In this document: positions 1-5,583 of the stretch, piece by piece
How positions within the stretch are numbered: position 1 is the stretch's first letter
Layout of the letters: every line of letters begins with the position of its first letter
Source of the DNA: Caryophanales bacterium UBA6769
GTDB taxonomy: Bacteria; Bacillota; Bacilli; Bacillales; UBA6769
Assembly: GCA_002453275.1 (NCBI GenBank)
Contig: DKGN01000064.1
Coordinates: 1-16,926 of the forward strand
DNA: 16,926 nucleotides
Direction of reading: 5' to 3'
Position numbers and translations under genes: made by a program
Notes under the pieces: model-generated
What the model saw: the letters and a program-made list of their open reading frames with translations, nothing else
What the model was told of the DNA's origin: nothing
The model's database searches: none

Positions 1-449
1 CCTCCAACTGTATTCCCAGCAAGGTAAAGACCCATCCCAAGTCCAACATTTCGGGAAGGGAACTCCTCAACGATATACGCCATCGCGATGGCTGGTAAGC
101 CTGCAATTGACACTCCGAGTAATAAACGAAAGAAAAGTAGCGTTAAAAAGGTTGGGCTAAGTACGGCTATGACTGTTAAAAGAGCGGATAACATTAATGA
201 CAACGACATCATTTGTTTTTTTCCTAATCGCTCAGAAACTCCTGCTGTTAGGAGCATAACAATTGCGAGTGTTCCTGTTGTCACTGATAACGATAAGCTC
301 GCAAATGCAGGTGAAACATTAAATTCCTTAGAAAATATCGGGAACAACGGTTGTGTCGTATATAAAAGTAAAAAAATTGCAAATCCACCTAAAAACATAG
401 CACTGCTCATGCGCCAAAAAGAATGGACCTCTTGTCTAGTTGCTGTCAT
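1..449 (-). CDS. MFS transporter, N-terminal part (cut by window edge)
   Basis: An open frame on the minus strand starts at an ATG at 449-447 and runs without a stop through the left edge, so about 149 residues are visible. The product is very hydrophobic, with a short polar N-terminus, about four membrane segments in the visible part, and the cytoplasmic-loop pattern SERLGKKQ after the second segment, as in major facilitator superfamily exporters. The next part (FRLLLGVSIAGLPAIAMAY then EEFP) resembles the YnfM/YgaY-like branch. The substrate cannot be read from the sequence. A GGAGG Shine-Dalgarno lies 8 bases before the start, but it sits in one arm of a long inverted repeat (separate entry). 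It follows comK on the same strand with 133 bases between and no convincing terminator, so read-through from comK is possible. Family confidence is high, function low. Confidence 0.85.
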   Translation of the reverse strand, partial: MTATRQEVHSFWRMSSAMFLGGFAIFLLLYTTQPLFPIFSKEFNVSPAFASLSLSVTTGTLAIVMLLTAGVSERLGKKQMMSLSLMLSALLTVIAVLSPTFLTLLFFRLLLGVSIAGLPAIAMAYIVEEFPSRNVGLGMGLYLAGNTVG

Positions 450-573
450 GTAGGTTGCCTCCAACGGGGTCAAGCATTCTCTAGTAATTCTACTACTGTA
501 ACATGATTTCTCTTTCACTTCATTATTTAAGATAATCATGTCCATTCCGTTAGAGCAACCTAAGTCATGACAG
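443..573 (-). promoter_or_regulatory. Long imperfect inverted repeat that would sequester the MFS ribosome binding site and start codon
   Basis: Bases 443-467 and 547-573 are inverted copies. Three 8-base blocks pair in the minus-strand RNA, with only one G-U among 24 pairs; a 3-base bulge (563-565) and a 1-base bulge (459) separate the blocks. The 3' arm contains the GGAGG and the ATG of the MFS gene. The 79-base interval holds two further hairpins: 511-518 with 534-541 (8 bp) and 482-486 with 491-495 (5 bp, 4-base loop), so the RNA could form a three-way junction. It matches no riboswitch class I recognise. The repeat is seen directly; a regulatory role is inference. It could instead be a pair of operator sites or a remnant of an inverted duplication. 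Confidence 0.5.
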
Positions 574-582
574 TTCCAGCTT

Positions 583-1161
583 TTAAGTTCTCGACTTACG
601 TGCTGGGTGATTGATAACGTACGATTGAGTGCTAGGATCGTGAACAATACTGACCGCTTCTTCGTTAAGAGCGTATGTGTATGATTGTTTTTTTGTTTTG
701 TGTCGTTTTTGTAAAAGATGGCGGTATTGTGCTGTTCGGAAGAGGTTTGAAAGAATGGAATTTTCCGATGCTTTTACATCAATCGACTTTCCATTTGTAA
801 AATAAATTTGTGTGTTCTTTTTTTCACGGCGTTTTACCTTTTTAATGTGTGAATGAGAAAGCCAAACACAAGAATGATTGCTCGGAGATTCATGAGGAAA
901 GAAAAAAATGGCTAACTCTACACTTACAGCAATTGGAGCTTTTTTCGAAATGCCCATCACTTCCTTGACTCCATTTAATCGACCTACATAGCTTGAACCA
1001 AAATACTTGCAACTGTCGTCAATAACCTTCCATGGGGAACGCGGAACCGTAAAATGTTCTCGTTCTTCGATAACGATCGTGTACAAATTGGCGTATTTGT
1101 CAAAGTAAGGCAATAACGCCATCGTTCCAACGTTTACCTCATATTCTTGAAGCTCATTCAC
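583..1161 (-). CDS. comK: ComK, competence transcription factor
   Basis: A 192-residue protein, the usual ComK size. It shows the family landmarks in order: YEVN and a TMALLP stretch near the N-terminus; the conserved block around residues 48-85 with DDSCKYFGSSYVGR, then EVMGISKKAPI; and the CVWLSHSHIKK segment near residues 98-108. ComK is the DNA-binding activator that switches on DNA-uptake and recombination genes in Bacillus, binding paired A/T-rich boxes in the minor groove. The start is a GTG at 1161, which keeps the YEVN motif close to the N-terminus as in known ComK proteins; a Shine-Dalgarno AAAGGAG lies at 1174-1180. The gene stands alone, divergent from an orphan sigma factor gene and upstream of an MFS gene. 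The identity rests on recalled family motifs. Confidence 0.92.
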   Translation of the reverse strand: MNELQEYEVNVGTMALLPYFDKYANLYTIVIEEREHFTVPRSPWKVIDDSCKYFGSSYVGRLNGVKEVMGISKKAPIAVSVELAIFFFPHESPSNHSCVWLSHSHIKKVKRREKKNTQIYFTNGKSIDVKASENSILSNLFRTAQYRHLLQKRHKTKKQSYTYALNEEAVSIVHDPSTQSYVINHPARKSRT

Positions 1162-1180
1162 TACGCATCATTTCTCCTTT
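1154..1180 (-). promoter_or_regulatory. comK ribosome binding site with overlapping mini-ORF
   Basis: The Shine-Dalgarno AAAGGAG (1174-1180) is 12 bases from the comK GTG (1161), but only 2 and 5 bases from two tandem out-of-frame ATGs (1171 and 1168). These open a frame of five codons (M-M-R-S-E) whose TGA (1156-1154) lies just past the comK start. Ribosomes may therefore begin on the mini-ORF and reach comK by reinitiation. The arrangement is seen directly; the effect is inferred. Confidence 0.45.
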
Positions 1181-1198
1181 CTATCATTTTATATTTAG

Positions 1199-1207
1199 AT
1201 TATAGCA
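1199..1207 (-). promoter_or_regulatory. Extended -10 promoter element of comK
   Basis: The minus strand reads TGCTATAAT here: a perfect -10 hexamer with the TG of an extended -10, about 40 bases before the comK start. No good -35 sits 17 bases upstream, which fits an activator-dependent promoter. I found no clean pair of ComK boxes (AAAA-N5-TTTT) in the 250-base divergent region; the nearest is a one-mismatch form near 1343-1355. No convincing housekeeping promoter for the divergent sigma gene was found. Confidence 0.5.
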
Positions 1208-1411
1208 CAATTTAAGAACGCTAGTTCTATTATTTTGAAATATCAGTCTATTTAGTATGATTTTTCAATTATCACTTAGTAGATTCTAGATAAATCAGGA
1301 TGTATTTCCAGTGTTTGCGCCTTTTTACGTTAAGAAAAATCAATGAAAATTGTTTATTGTTGATTTACCGCGGAATACACGAAAGGCCGGCTTTTCAAAA
1401 GGGAAAGTTTC

Positions 1412-1903
1412 ATGACGAGCAAATCGTTTCTTGACGTGTTTCAAAATTATGAAAAAATGATCAAAAATCAAATCAAAACATTAAACATTTATAAAAACTA
1501 CGATGATTATTATCAAATTGGGCTCATCGCCTTGTGGGAAGCATTTGAAAAGTATGATGAACGAAGGGGGAAATTTTCTGCTTATGCGTATGTGACTGTG
1601 AGAGGACGAATGCTCGAACATTTAAAAAAAGAAAGCGCATTCGAAAATAGACACAATTGTAGTTTTGATGAGAAAGTCAAGGCAAATGACTACGTCTATT
1701 CGGAACCATTTTTAGAGATGGATTTATTTAAAAGTTATTTAACACCACTAACAGAAAGGCAGCGTAGGTGGGTAATTGAAGCGATCGGAAATGAAAAAAC
1801 GATTAAAGAAATTGCCGAGAAGTATGCTGTAAGCGAAGAAGCGGTAAAGTCATGGCGGAAAGCTGCATTGAGAAAATTAAAACAAAGAGCCTTCTCTCAT
1901 TAA
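1412..1903 (+). CDS. Small sigma-70 family RNA polymerase sigma factor
   Basis: A 163-residue protein with only sigma regions 2 and 4. Region 2 covers roughly residues 12-75 and includes DDYYQIGLIALWEAFEKYD followed by FSAYAYVTVRGRMLEHLKK, the core-binding and -10-recognition helices. Region 4 covers roughly residues 108-158, with LTERQRRW and then a helix-turn-helix around TIKEIAEKYAVSEEAVKSW that should read the -35 element. There is no region 1.1 or clear region 3. This size and layout resemble the minor sigma factors of Firmicutes, including competence sigma factors such as staphylococcal SigH and streptococcal ComX, but I cannot assign it to one of those. No anti-sigma gene adjoins it. 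It is divergent from comK across 250 bases, suggesting a competence link. The ATG at 1412 is preceded by AAAGGGAAAG. Confidence 0.85.
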   Translation: MTSKSFLDVFQNYEKMIKNQIKTLNIYKNYDDYYQIGLIALWEAFEKYDERRGKFSAYAYVTVRGRMLEHLKKESAFENRHNCSFDEKVKANDYVYSEPFLEMDLFKSYLTPLTERQRRWVIEAIGNEKTIKEIAEKYAVSEEAVKSWRKAALRKLKQRAFSH

Positions 1904-1915
1904 GAGGAGGGCTCT
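1886..1915 (-). terminator. Terminator hairpin at the sigma factor / TRIC convergence
   Basis: Bases 1886-1897 pair with 1904-1915 around a 7-base loop, with small bulges. On the minus strand the stem is followed by a T-rich run (complement of 1870-1885), so it best serves the TRIC-type gene. It lies across the 3' ends of both converging coding regions, and the loop contains the TTAA that supplies both stop codons. On the plus strand it has no T run. Confidence 0.7.
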
Positions 1916-2520
1916 CGATTATCGTCACGAATCCGACGTGGCAGACGCCATCCGTAATAATAGGCAAGCATCCGCAAAAGTACAATAAAGGGCACGAGAC
2001 TATACAAAACGTATTCACGTTCAGCGAGTCCAATTCCGACGATAAAACCACCGAGCATCGCCCAAACAGCATACAGATCTTTTCTAAAGATAAGGGGTTG
2101 GCGTTGGGCAAGCAAGTCTCGAATGACGCCGCCACCGACCCCTGTTAAGGCGGCACCTAATACGACTGCAATAATAGGATGACCCATGTCTTTTGCATAC
2201 ATTGCGCCTTGGATTGCAAACGCAGCTAACCCAATCGCGTCAAAAAAAACGAAACTGCTCTGCCAACGATGAAACCAATCGGTCGGTAAGAAAAAAACGA
2301 TGGCAATGACAATTGCGGCAATATAAAATAAGATTCCTTGTTGCCATATAAGATCCAATGGTAAATCAATTAACAAGTTTCTCGTTATGCCGCCTCCAAA
2401 TGCTGTGGCAAAGCCGAGGATATACACACCAAGCAAATCATAATCTTCTTCCATGCCAACCATCGCACCACTAATCGCAAAAGCAATCGTTCCGATGATG
2501 TTTAAAACGTCCCAGACCAC
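1900..2520 (-). CDS. yvgT: TRIC/UPF0126-family membrane channel (YvgT-like)
   Basis: A 206-residue membrane protein with about seven transmembrane segments in two repeated halves of three plus a last helix. Each half carries the family's glycine-rich signature: ATAFGGGITRNLL near residues 38-50 and TGVGGGVIRDLL near residues 125-136. These are the pore-lining GGxxRD-type motifs of bacterial trimeric intracellular cation (TRIC) channels, which conduct monovalent cations. YvgT of B. subtilis is the related protein I recall. Translation starts at a GTG (2520) with AAGGAGG about 10 bases upstream. It lies 61 bases downstream of a thioesterase gene on the same strand and may share its transcript. 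The C-terminal tail is strongly basic and ends in an acidic/serine patch. The family is clear; the physiological ion and role are not known. Confidence 0.88.
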   Translation of the reverse strand: MVWDVLNIIGTIAFAISGAMVGMEEDYDLLGVYILGFATAFGGGITRNLLIDLPLDLIWQQGILFYIAAIVIAIVFFLPTDWFHRWQSSFVFFDAIGLAAFAIQGAMYAKDMGHPIIAVVLGAALTGVGGGVIRDLLAQRQPLIFRKDLYAVWAMLGGFIVGIGLAEREYVLYSLVPFIVLLRMLAYYYGWRLPRRIRDDNREPSS

Positions 2521-2581
2521 GAAGTCGTTTCCTCCTTACCGTTAACCTTCCTTTTCAGATAGCTCGTTAAACCGAATGACC

Positions 2582-2974
2582 TTAGGGCAATAGATGTTCT
2601 TCTAGTTGTTTGCGAATGTGATCTGGAATTGATTCTTTCGATTGTGTCTGTAAATTAAAATTAACGTACACCGCATTTCCTTTCACACAAAGCGTCCCAT
2701 TTTGATGAATCTCTTCATATAAGACAAAGCTTGTCGTGCCAATCTTTTCAACCCACGTTTTGACGACAACATCTTGTCCATAAAAAAGCTGACTGACGAA
2801 GTCAACAGTCGTATGTAAAATGATGCACCGCCAATTTTCAAAAGAAAAGTCAGGTGTAAACATTTCAAAGATTTTGTTCCGGCCAGCTTCAAACCAAACA
2901 GGAATGGTTGTGTTATTTATATGACCAGCGCCATCTGTTTCACTGACGCGTGGTACGATGACTGTTTCTAGCAA
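2582..2974 (-). CDS. Hotdog-fold acyl-CoA thioesterase (YbgC/FcbC type)
   Basis: A 130-residue single hotdog-domain protein. The N-terminal motif SETDGAGHINNTTIPVWFEAGR (residues 11-32) is the 4-hydroxybenzoyl-CoA thioesterase-type signature, with the conserved Asp at residue 14 in the active-site turn and the long central helix following. Such enzymes hydrolyse acyl-CoA or acyl-ACP thioesters in the cytoplasm; the acyl group cannot be told. The start is a TTG (2974) with GGAG about 9 bases upstream, which places the motif at the usual distance from the N-terminus. The 102 bases upstream are A/T-rich and hold no clear terminator after the alcohol dehydrogenase gene, so read-through from that unit is possible. 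Family confidence is good, substrate unknown. Confidence 0.82.
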   Translation of the reverse strand: MLETVIVPRVSETDGAGHINNTTIPVWFEAGRNKIFEMFTPDFSFENWRCIILHTTVDFVSQLFYGQDVVVKTWVEKIGTTSFVLYEEIHQNGTLCVKGNAVYVNFNLQTQSKESIPDHIRKQLEEHLLP

Positions 2975-3076
2975 CGATCGTCTCTCCTATCTATTTATCC
3001 ATTTACTAGTGTTTTGTATACGTTTGTTATTTAGTATTGTTGTTTTCTTTGAAAATTTTAAGCATAAGGCATTACA

Positions 3077-4252
3077 TTACCCATTCGGTAGTTTGCCTCT
3101 GTATGCTGCTTCATAGATTGCATAAATATCAGCGCGTAACAATCGCTTCGGACTTCTCGCCAATAAGCGTGTTTGTTTTACTGCATCGTCTGTTAGAGCT
3201 TCAAGGGCCGTTTCTGGTATGGAGAATCCCGGAAGTGTTGCAGGAATACCGACTTCATGCACGAGTTGTTCCATTCGTTTCACAAAGAGCTGTGACGCGG
3301 TCTCCTTGCTATAGGACATCTCCCCTGTCAGCGTCTCGTATAAGGTTGCCATTTTTTCTTCACAGCTAGAGCGAATATACGCCATGACATAAGGTAAGAG
3401 TACAGCATTCGATTCCCCATGAGGAATATGGAACTGACCGCCGAGAGGATAAGCAAGTGCATGCACTCCAGCGACTCCGGCATTGAAAAAGGCGAGACCA
3501 GCCATATAGCTGCCCATACTCATCTTCGTTCGAGCCTCTCGGTTATCCCCCTCTTCGACAGCAAGGCGAAGGGATTGATCGATGAGACGTGCCGCTTCGA
3601 GTGCTAATCCATCCGTCGTAGGGCTTGCATGAACAGATAAGAAGGCCTCAACTGCATGTGTAAGGGCATCAACGCCAGTCGCTGCAGTAATGTTTGCTGG
3701 GAGAGATACGGTCAATTCAGGATCAACGATAGCAACATTCGGCATTAAGCGATCATCCGTTACGACATCCTTCGTTGACTTAAGTGATAAGACAGAAATA
3801 TTCGTCACTTCTGAACCTGTTCCTGATGTAGTTGGCATTAAAATTTTCGGTAGTCCAACATTTTCAATCGACTTTGTTCCCGTTAAATTTAAATAATCAG
3901 CAACACTGCCATCGTGAGTTGCAAGGATAGCTGCTAGTTTTGCTAAATCTAGTGTACTTCCCCCGCCAAGCCCAATAATAAGTTCATAGTTTCCCACTTT
4001 TGTAAAATCAACGAGTCTTTGTCCACAAGCAAGGGAAGGCTCAGGTTCAACATCAGTATAGACTTCAAGCTCATAACCTTTTTCAATGAGCGGCTTTGTA
4101 ACTTTATCAACAATTCCTATCTTTACGAGTACGTCATCCGTAATACAGAGGATTCTTTTCGGCTCAAATGACTCAACCGCAGGTAAAAGCTGTTGTACCG
4201 CTCCCCAGCCTGTATACGATAATTTTGGAAACACGAGCTTTGATATTGACAT
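3077..4252 (-). CDS. Iron-containing (group III) alcohol dehydrogenase
   Basis: A 391-residue protein from the ATG at 4252. It has the NAD-binding GGGST (residues 96-100), the TSGTGSEVT stretch (142-150), and the four metal ligands expected for the family: Asp195 and His199 in GVDALTHAVEAF, His264 in GVHALAYPLGG, and His278 in HIPHGE. This spacing is almost the same as in FucO-type lactaldehyde reductases. It should interconvert an alcohol and an aldehyde with NAD(P)H. A longer frame exists from 4294, but the 4252 start has AAGGGG at the right distance and matches the family N-terminus. The stop of the upstream metallo-hydrolase gene is one base before this ATG, so the two are probably translationally coupled. 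The true substrate is unknown. Confidence 0.9.
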   Translation of the reverse strand: MSISKLVFPKLSYTGWGAVQQLLPAVESFEPKRILCITDDVLVKIGIVDKVTKPLIEKGYELEVYTDVEPEPSLACGQRLVDFTKVGNYELIIGLGGGSTLDLAKLAAILATHDGSVADYLNLTGTKSIENVGLPKILMPTTSGTGSEVTNISVLSLKSTKDVVTDDRLMPNVAIVDPELTVSLPANITAATGVDALTHAVEAFLSVHASPTTDGLALEAARLIDQSLRLAVEEGDNREARTKMSMGSYMAGLAFFNAGVAGVHALAYPLGGQFHIPHGESNAVLLPYVMAYIRSSCEEKMATLYETLTGEMSYSKETASQLFVKRMEQLVHEVGIPATLPGFSIPETALEALTDDAVKQTRLLARSPKRLLRADIYAIYEAAYRGKLPNG

Positions 4253-4253
4253 G

Positions 4254-5075
4254 TTACGTCCCCTTCTTTGATGTACTTGTTGCGACGGATGCAAAACCGT
4301 GAATCATCGTCTCGACGATATATTTCGAATGCCATTCTTCCTCTGATAAATCAATAAGCGGATAATGCTTCGGGAAAACTTCTTCAGTAATTTCCTCGAT
4401 AGACCAGCCTTTTCTATGCAAATGTAATATTTCGGCTTTTTTCTCTTCCAAATCGTCTAGCTTCCTGCGTAGCATGTCTTTCCCATTTGGTACATGACCT
4501 GCATGGCCACAAAACATATCGTCAAAATCATACGTTAACACCCGTTCGATCGATTCCATTGAGTCTCGAATATGCTCCCACGAAAGAATGAGACGTGTTT
4601 TCGGTGTGACATAAATATCACCAGAAAATAACCAGCCTTTTTCTCGGTTGTAAAAAGCCACTTGATCATATGCGTGGCCCGGAGTCTCGATCACTTCCCA
4701 CGTATAATTGCGTGATTGAATTGTTTTTCCTAATGGTTCTACGTGAAAGCCTTCATCTCTTATTCCCCAAACATATTGGCGATAGCGAGGGTACGGTTCT
4801 GGATTTTTGCAAATCTCAATTGCATTTTCATGAGCATAAATCGGAATGCCACATTGATTGGCAAGCCACGGTGCTGTTCCAGCGTGATCTTCATGGGAAT
4901 GTGTTAAACAAACAAAATCAATGTCAGTTTGTTTATAAAATGGAATGACATTTTCCAACATTTTCGGTGGTCCTGTATCAATTAACACCCCGTCAACGTA
5001 ATAAAAATAACTAGTACGCGGCATATTCGTTAAGCGTGCAATTATCACTTCATCATGTTGAAACGTTTCAAGCAT
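4254..5075 (-). CDS. Metallo-beta-lactamase-fold hydrolase
   Basis: A 273-residue protein with the full MBL metal-binding set: HSHEDH at residues 59-64 (His59, His61, Asp63, His64), TPGHAYDQ with His134, SGD with Asp153, and CGHAGH with His191/194. These bind two metal ions in glyoxalase II-like and related hydrolases acting on thioesters or other esters. The C-terminal third (about residues 200-260) is a charged helical extension (KLDDLEEKKAEILHLH) seen in many MBL hydrolases that resemble GloB or thioesterases. The start at 5075 has a modest AGAGG six bases upstream and a good promoter about 40 bases further. It is the first gene of a two-gene unit with the iron alcohol dehydrogenase, suggesting a joint aldehyde/thioester pathway; that is inference. 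Confidence 0.87.
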   Translation of the reverse strand: MLETFQHDEVIIARLTNMPRTSYFYYVDGVLIDTGPPKMLENVIPFYKQTDIDFVCLTHSHEDHAGTAPWLANQCGIPIYAHENAIEICKNPEPYPRYRQYVWGIRDEGFHVEPLGKTIQSRNYTWEVIETPGHAYDQVAFYNREKGWLFSGDIYVTPKTRLILSWEHIRDSMESIERVLTYDFDDMFCGHAGHVPNGKDMLRRKLDDLEEKKAEILHLHRKGWSIEEITEEVFPKHYPLIDLSEEEWHSKYIVETMIHGFASVATSTSKKGT

Positions 5076-5116
5076 CGGAAAACCTCTTTTAGTAAGATTT
5101 TTTAGAATACTTGTTC

Positions 5117-5145
5117 ATTATAACTGATCTTACGAAGTTGGTGAA
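5117..5145 (-). promoter_or_regulatory. Promoter of the MBL hydrolase - alcohol dehydrogenase unit
   Basis: On the minus strand, TTCACC (5140-5145) and a perfect TATAAT (5117-5122) are 17 bases apart. The -35 matches consensus at 4 of 6 bases. It is back to back with the plus-strand promoter of the small exported protein; only four bases separate the two -35 boxes, so a shared regulator or mutual interference is possible. Confidence 0.6.
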
Positions 5146-5149
5146 GGTA

Positions 5150-5178
5150 TTCAAAAGATTGGGAATATATTGTATGAT
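5150..5178 (+). promoter_or_regulatory. Promoter of the small exported protein gene
   Basis: TTCAAA (5150-5155) and TATGAT (5173-5178) are 17 bases apart, matching the housekeeping consensus at 4 and 5 of 6 bases. A start near 5185 would give a short leader before the AAAGGG ribosome binding site at 5194-5199. Confidence 0.45.
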
Positions 5179-5209
5179 AGTTCAAACATCGCGAAAGGGA
5201 ATGATGTGC

Positions 5210-5539
5210 ATGAACATGCTCGTACAAATTGGACTCATTATTGGACTAGTCATGCTACCTCAGCTATCAATGAAAATAAATGAGGATCCTTCTGAAAAAC
5301 TCGTTTTAAGTAAGACTAGTCGTTTGAGTCATAAATACATTATGTCGCCATCTAATGTGAACAGCCTTTTGCAATTAAAAGATAAGCCTTTCTATGCGAC
5401 AGGCACAGTTATTGATAAAAATGGCAACCTCCAACAAGTGACTAGCCCAATTGACGATTCGCAACACTTGCTCCTTCTACACTTAATGGATCCTTCCGTT
5501 TTAGCGGGAGAAACCTATACATTTGAGTCTAAACATTAA
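5210..5539 (+). CDS. Small exported or membrane-anchored protein of unknown function
   Basis: I do not recognise this 109-residue protein. Residues 3-20 (MLVQIGLIIGLVMLPQLS) form one hydrophobic segment, an anchor or signal peptide without an obvious cleavage or lipobox site. The rest is polar, with a short lysine/serine-rich stretch (28-46) and a FYATGTVIDKNGNLQQVTSP segment (61-80) that looks like a small beta-rich fold. The frame is open back to 5111, but that start lies in the divergent promoter; ATGs at 5201, 5204, 5210 and 5216 follow the AAAGGG at 5194-5199, and 5210 has the best spacing. It is a single-gene unit with its own promoter and terminator. That it is a gene is supported by these signals; the function is not known. 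Confidence 0.7.
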   Translation: MNMLVQIGLIIGLVMLPQLSMKINEDPSEKLVLSKTSRLSHKYIMSPSNVNSLLQLKDKPFYATGTVIDKNGNLQQVTSPIDDSQHLLLLHLMDPSVLAGETYTFESKH

Positions 5540-5576
5540 AAACTCTACATACCCACTGTTAGGCTGCAGAGTTTTT
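5538..5576. terminator. Bidirectional terminator between the small exported protein and yerD
   Basis: A perfect 9-bp inverted repeat, AAAAACTCT (5538-5546) with AGAGTTTTT (5568-5576), extendable with one mismatch, ends in a T run in both directions. It begins on the stop codon of the plus-strand gene and lies eight bases beyond the stop of yerD, so it serves both. Confidence 0.8.
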
Positions 5577-5583
5577 ATCATGT

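Noticed and set aside
88..453. Plus-strand open frame of 121 codons
   Set aside because: It is antisense to the MFS gene, whose translation shows clear transporter motifs and a good ribosome binding site; the plus-strand product has no recognisable domain.
453..560. MITE-like mobile element with terminal inverted repeats
   Set aside because: The arms run into the MFS start codon and coding sequence, and I see no target-site duplication outside them, so a leader structure is the simpler reading.
1162..1411. ComK boxes (AAAA-N5-TTTT pairs) in the comK-sigma intergenic region
   Set aside because: Only imperfect single boxes were found, in a sequence so A/T-rich that near matches are expected by chance.
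1852..2148. Plus-strand 98-codon frame overlapping the end of the sigma gene and the TRIC gene
   Set aside because: It lies antisense to the YvgT-like coding region, whose repeated GGG-RD/RN motifs show the minus strand is the coding one, and it has no ribosome binding site of its own.
3037..3369. Plus-strand 110-codon frame over the 3' end of the alcohol dehydrogenase gene
   Set aside because: It is a shadow of a well-conserved gene, without a plausible start signal.
4254..4294. N-terminal extension of the alcohol dehydrogenase to 4294
   Set aside because: The extra residues overlap the metallo-hydrolase gene and do not resemble the family; the ATG at 4252 has a correctly spaced ribosome binding site.
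5111..5209. Upstream extension of the small exported protein to the ATG at 5111
   Set aside because: This start overlaps the -10 box of the divergent promoter and has no ribosome binding site; the AAAGGG at 5194-5199 points to a start near 5210.
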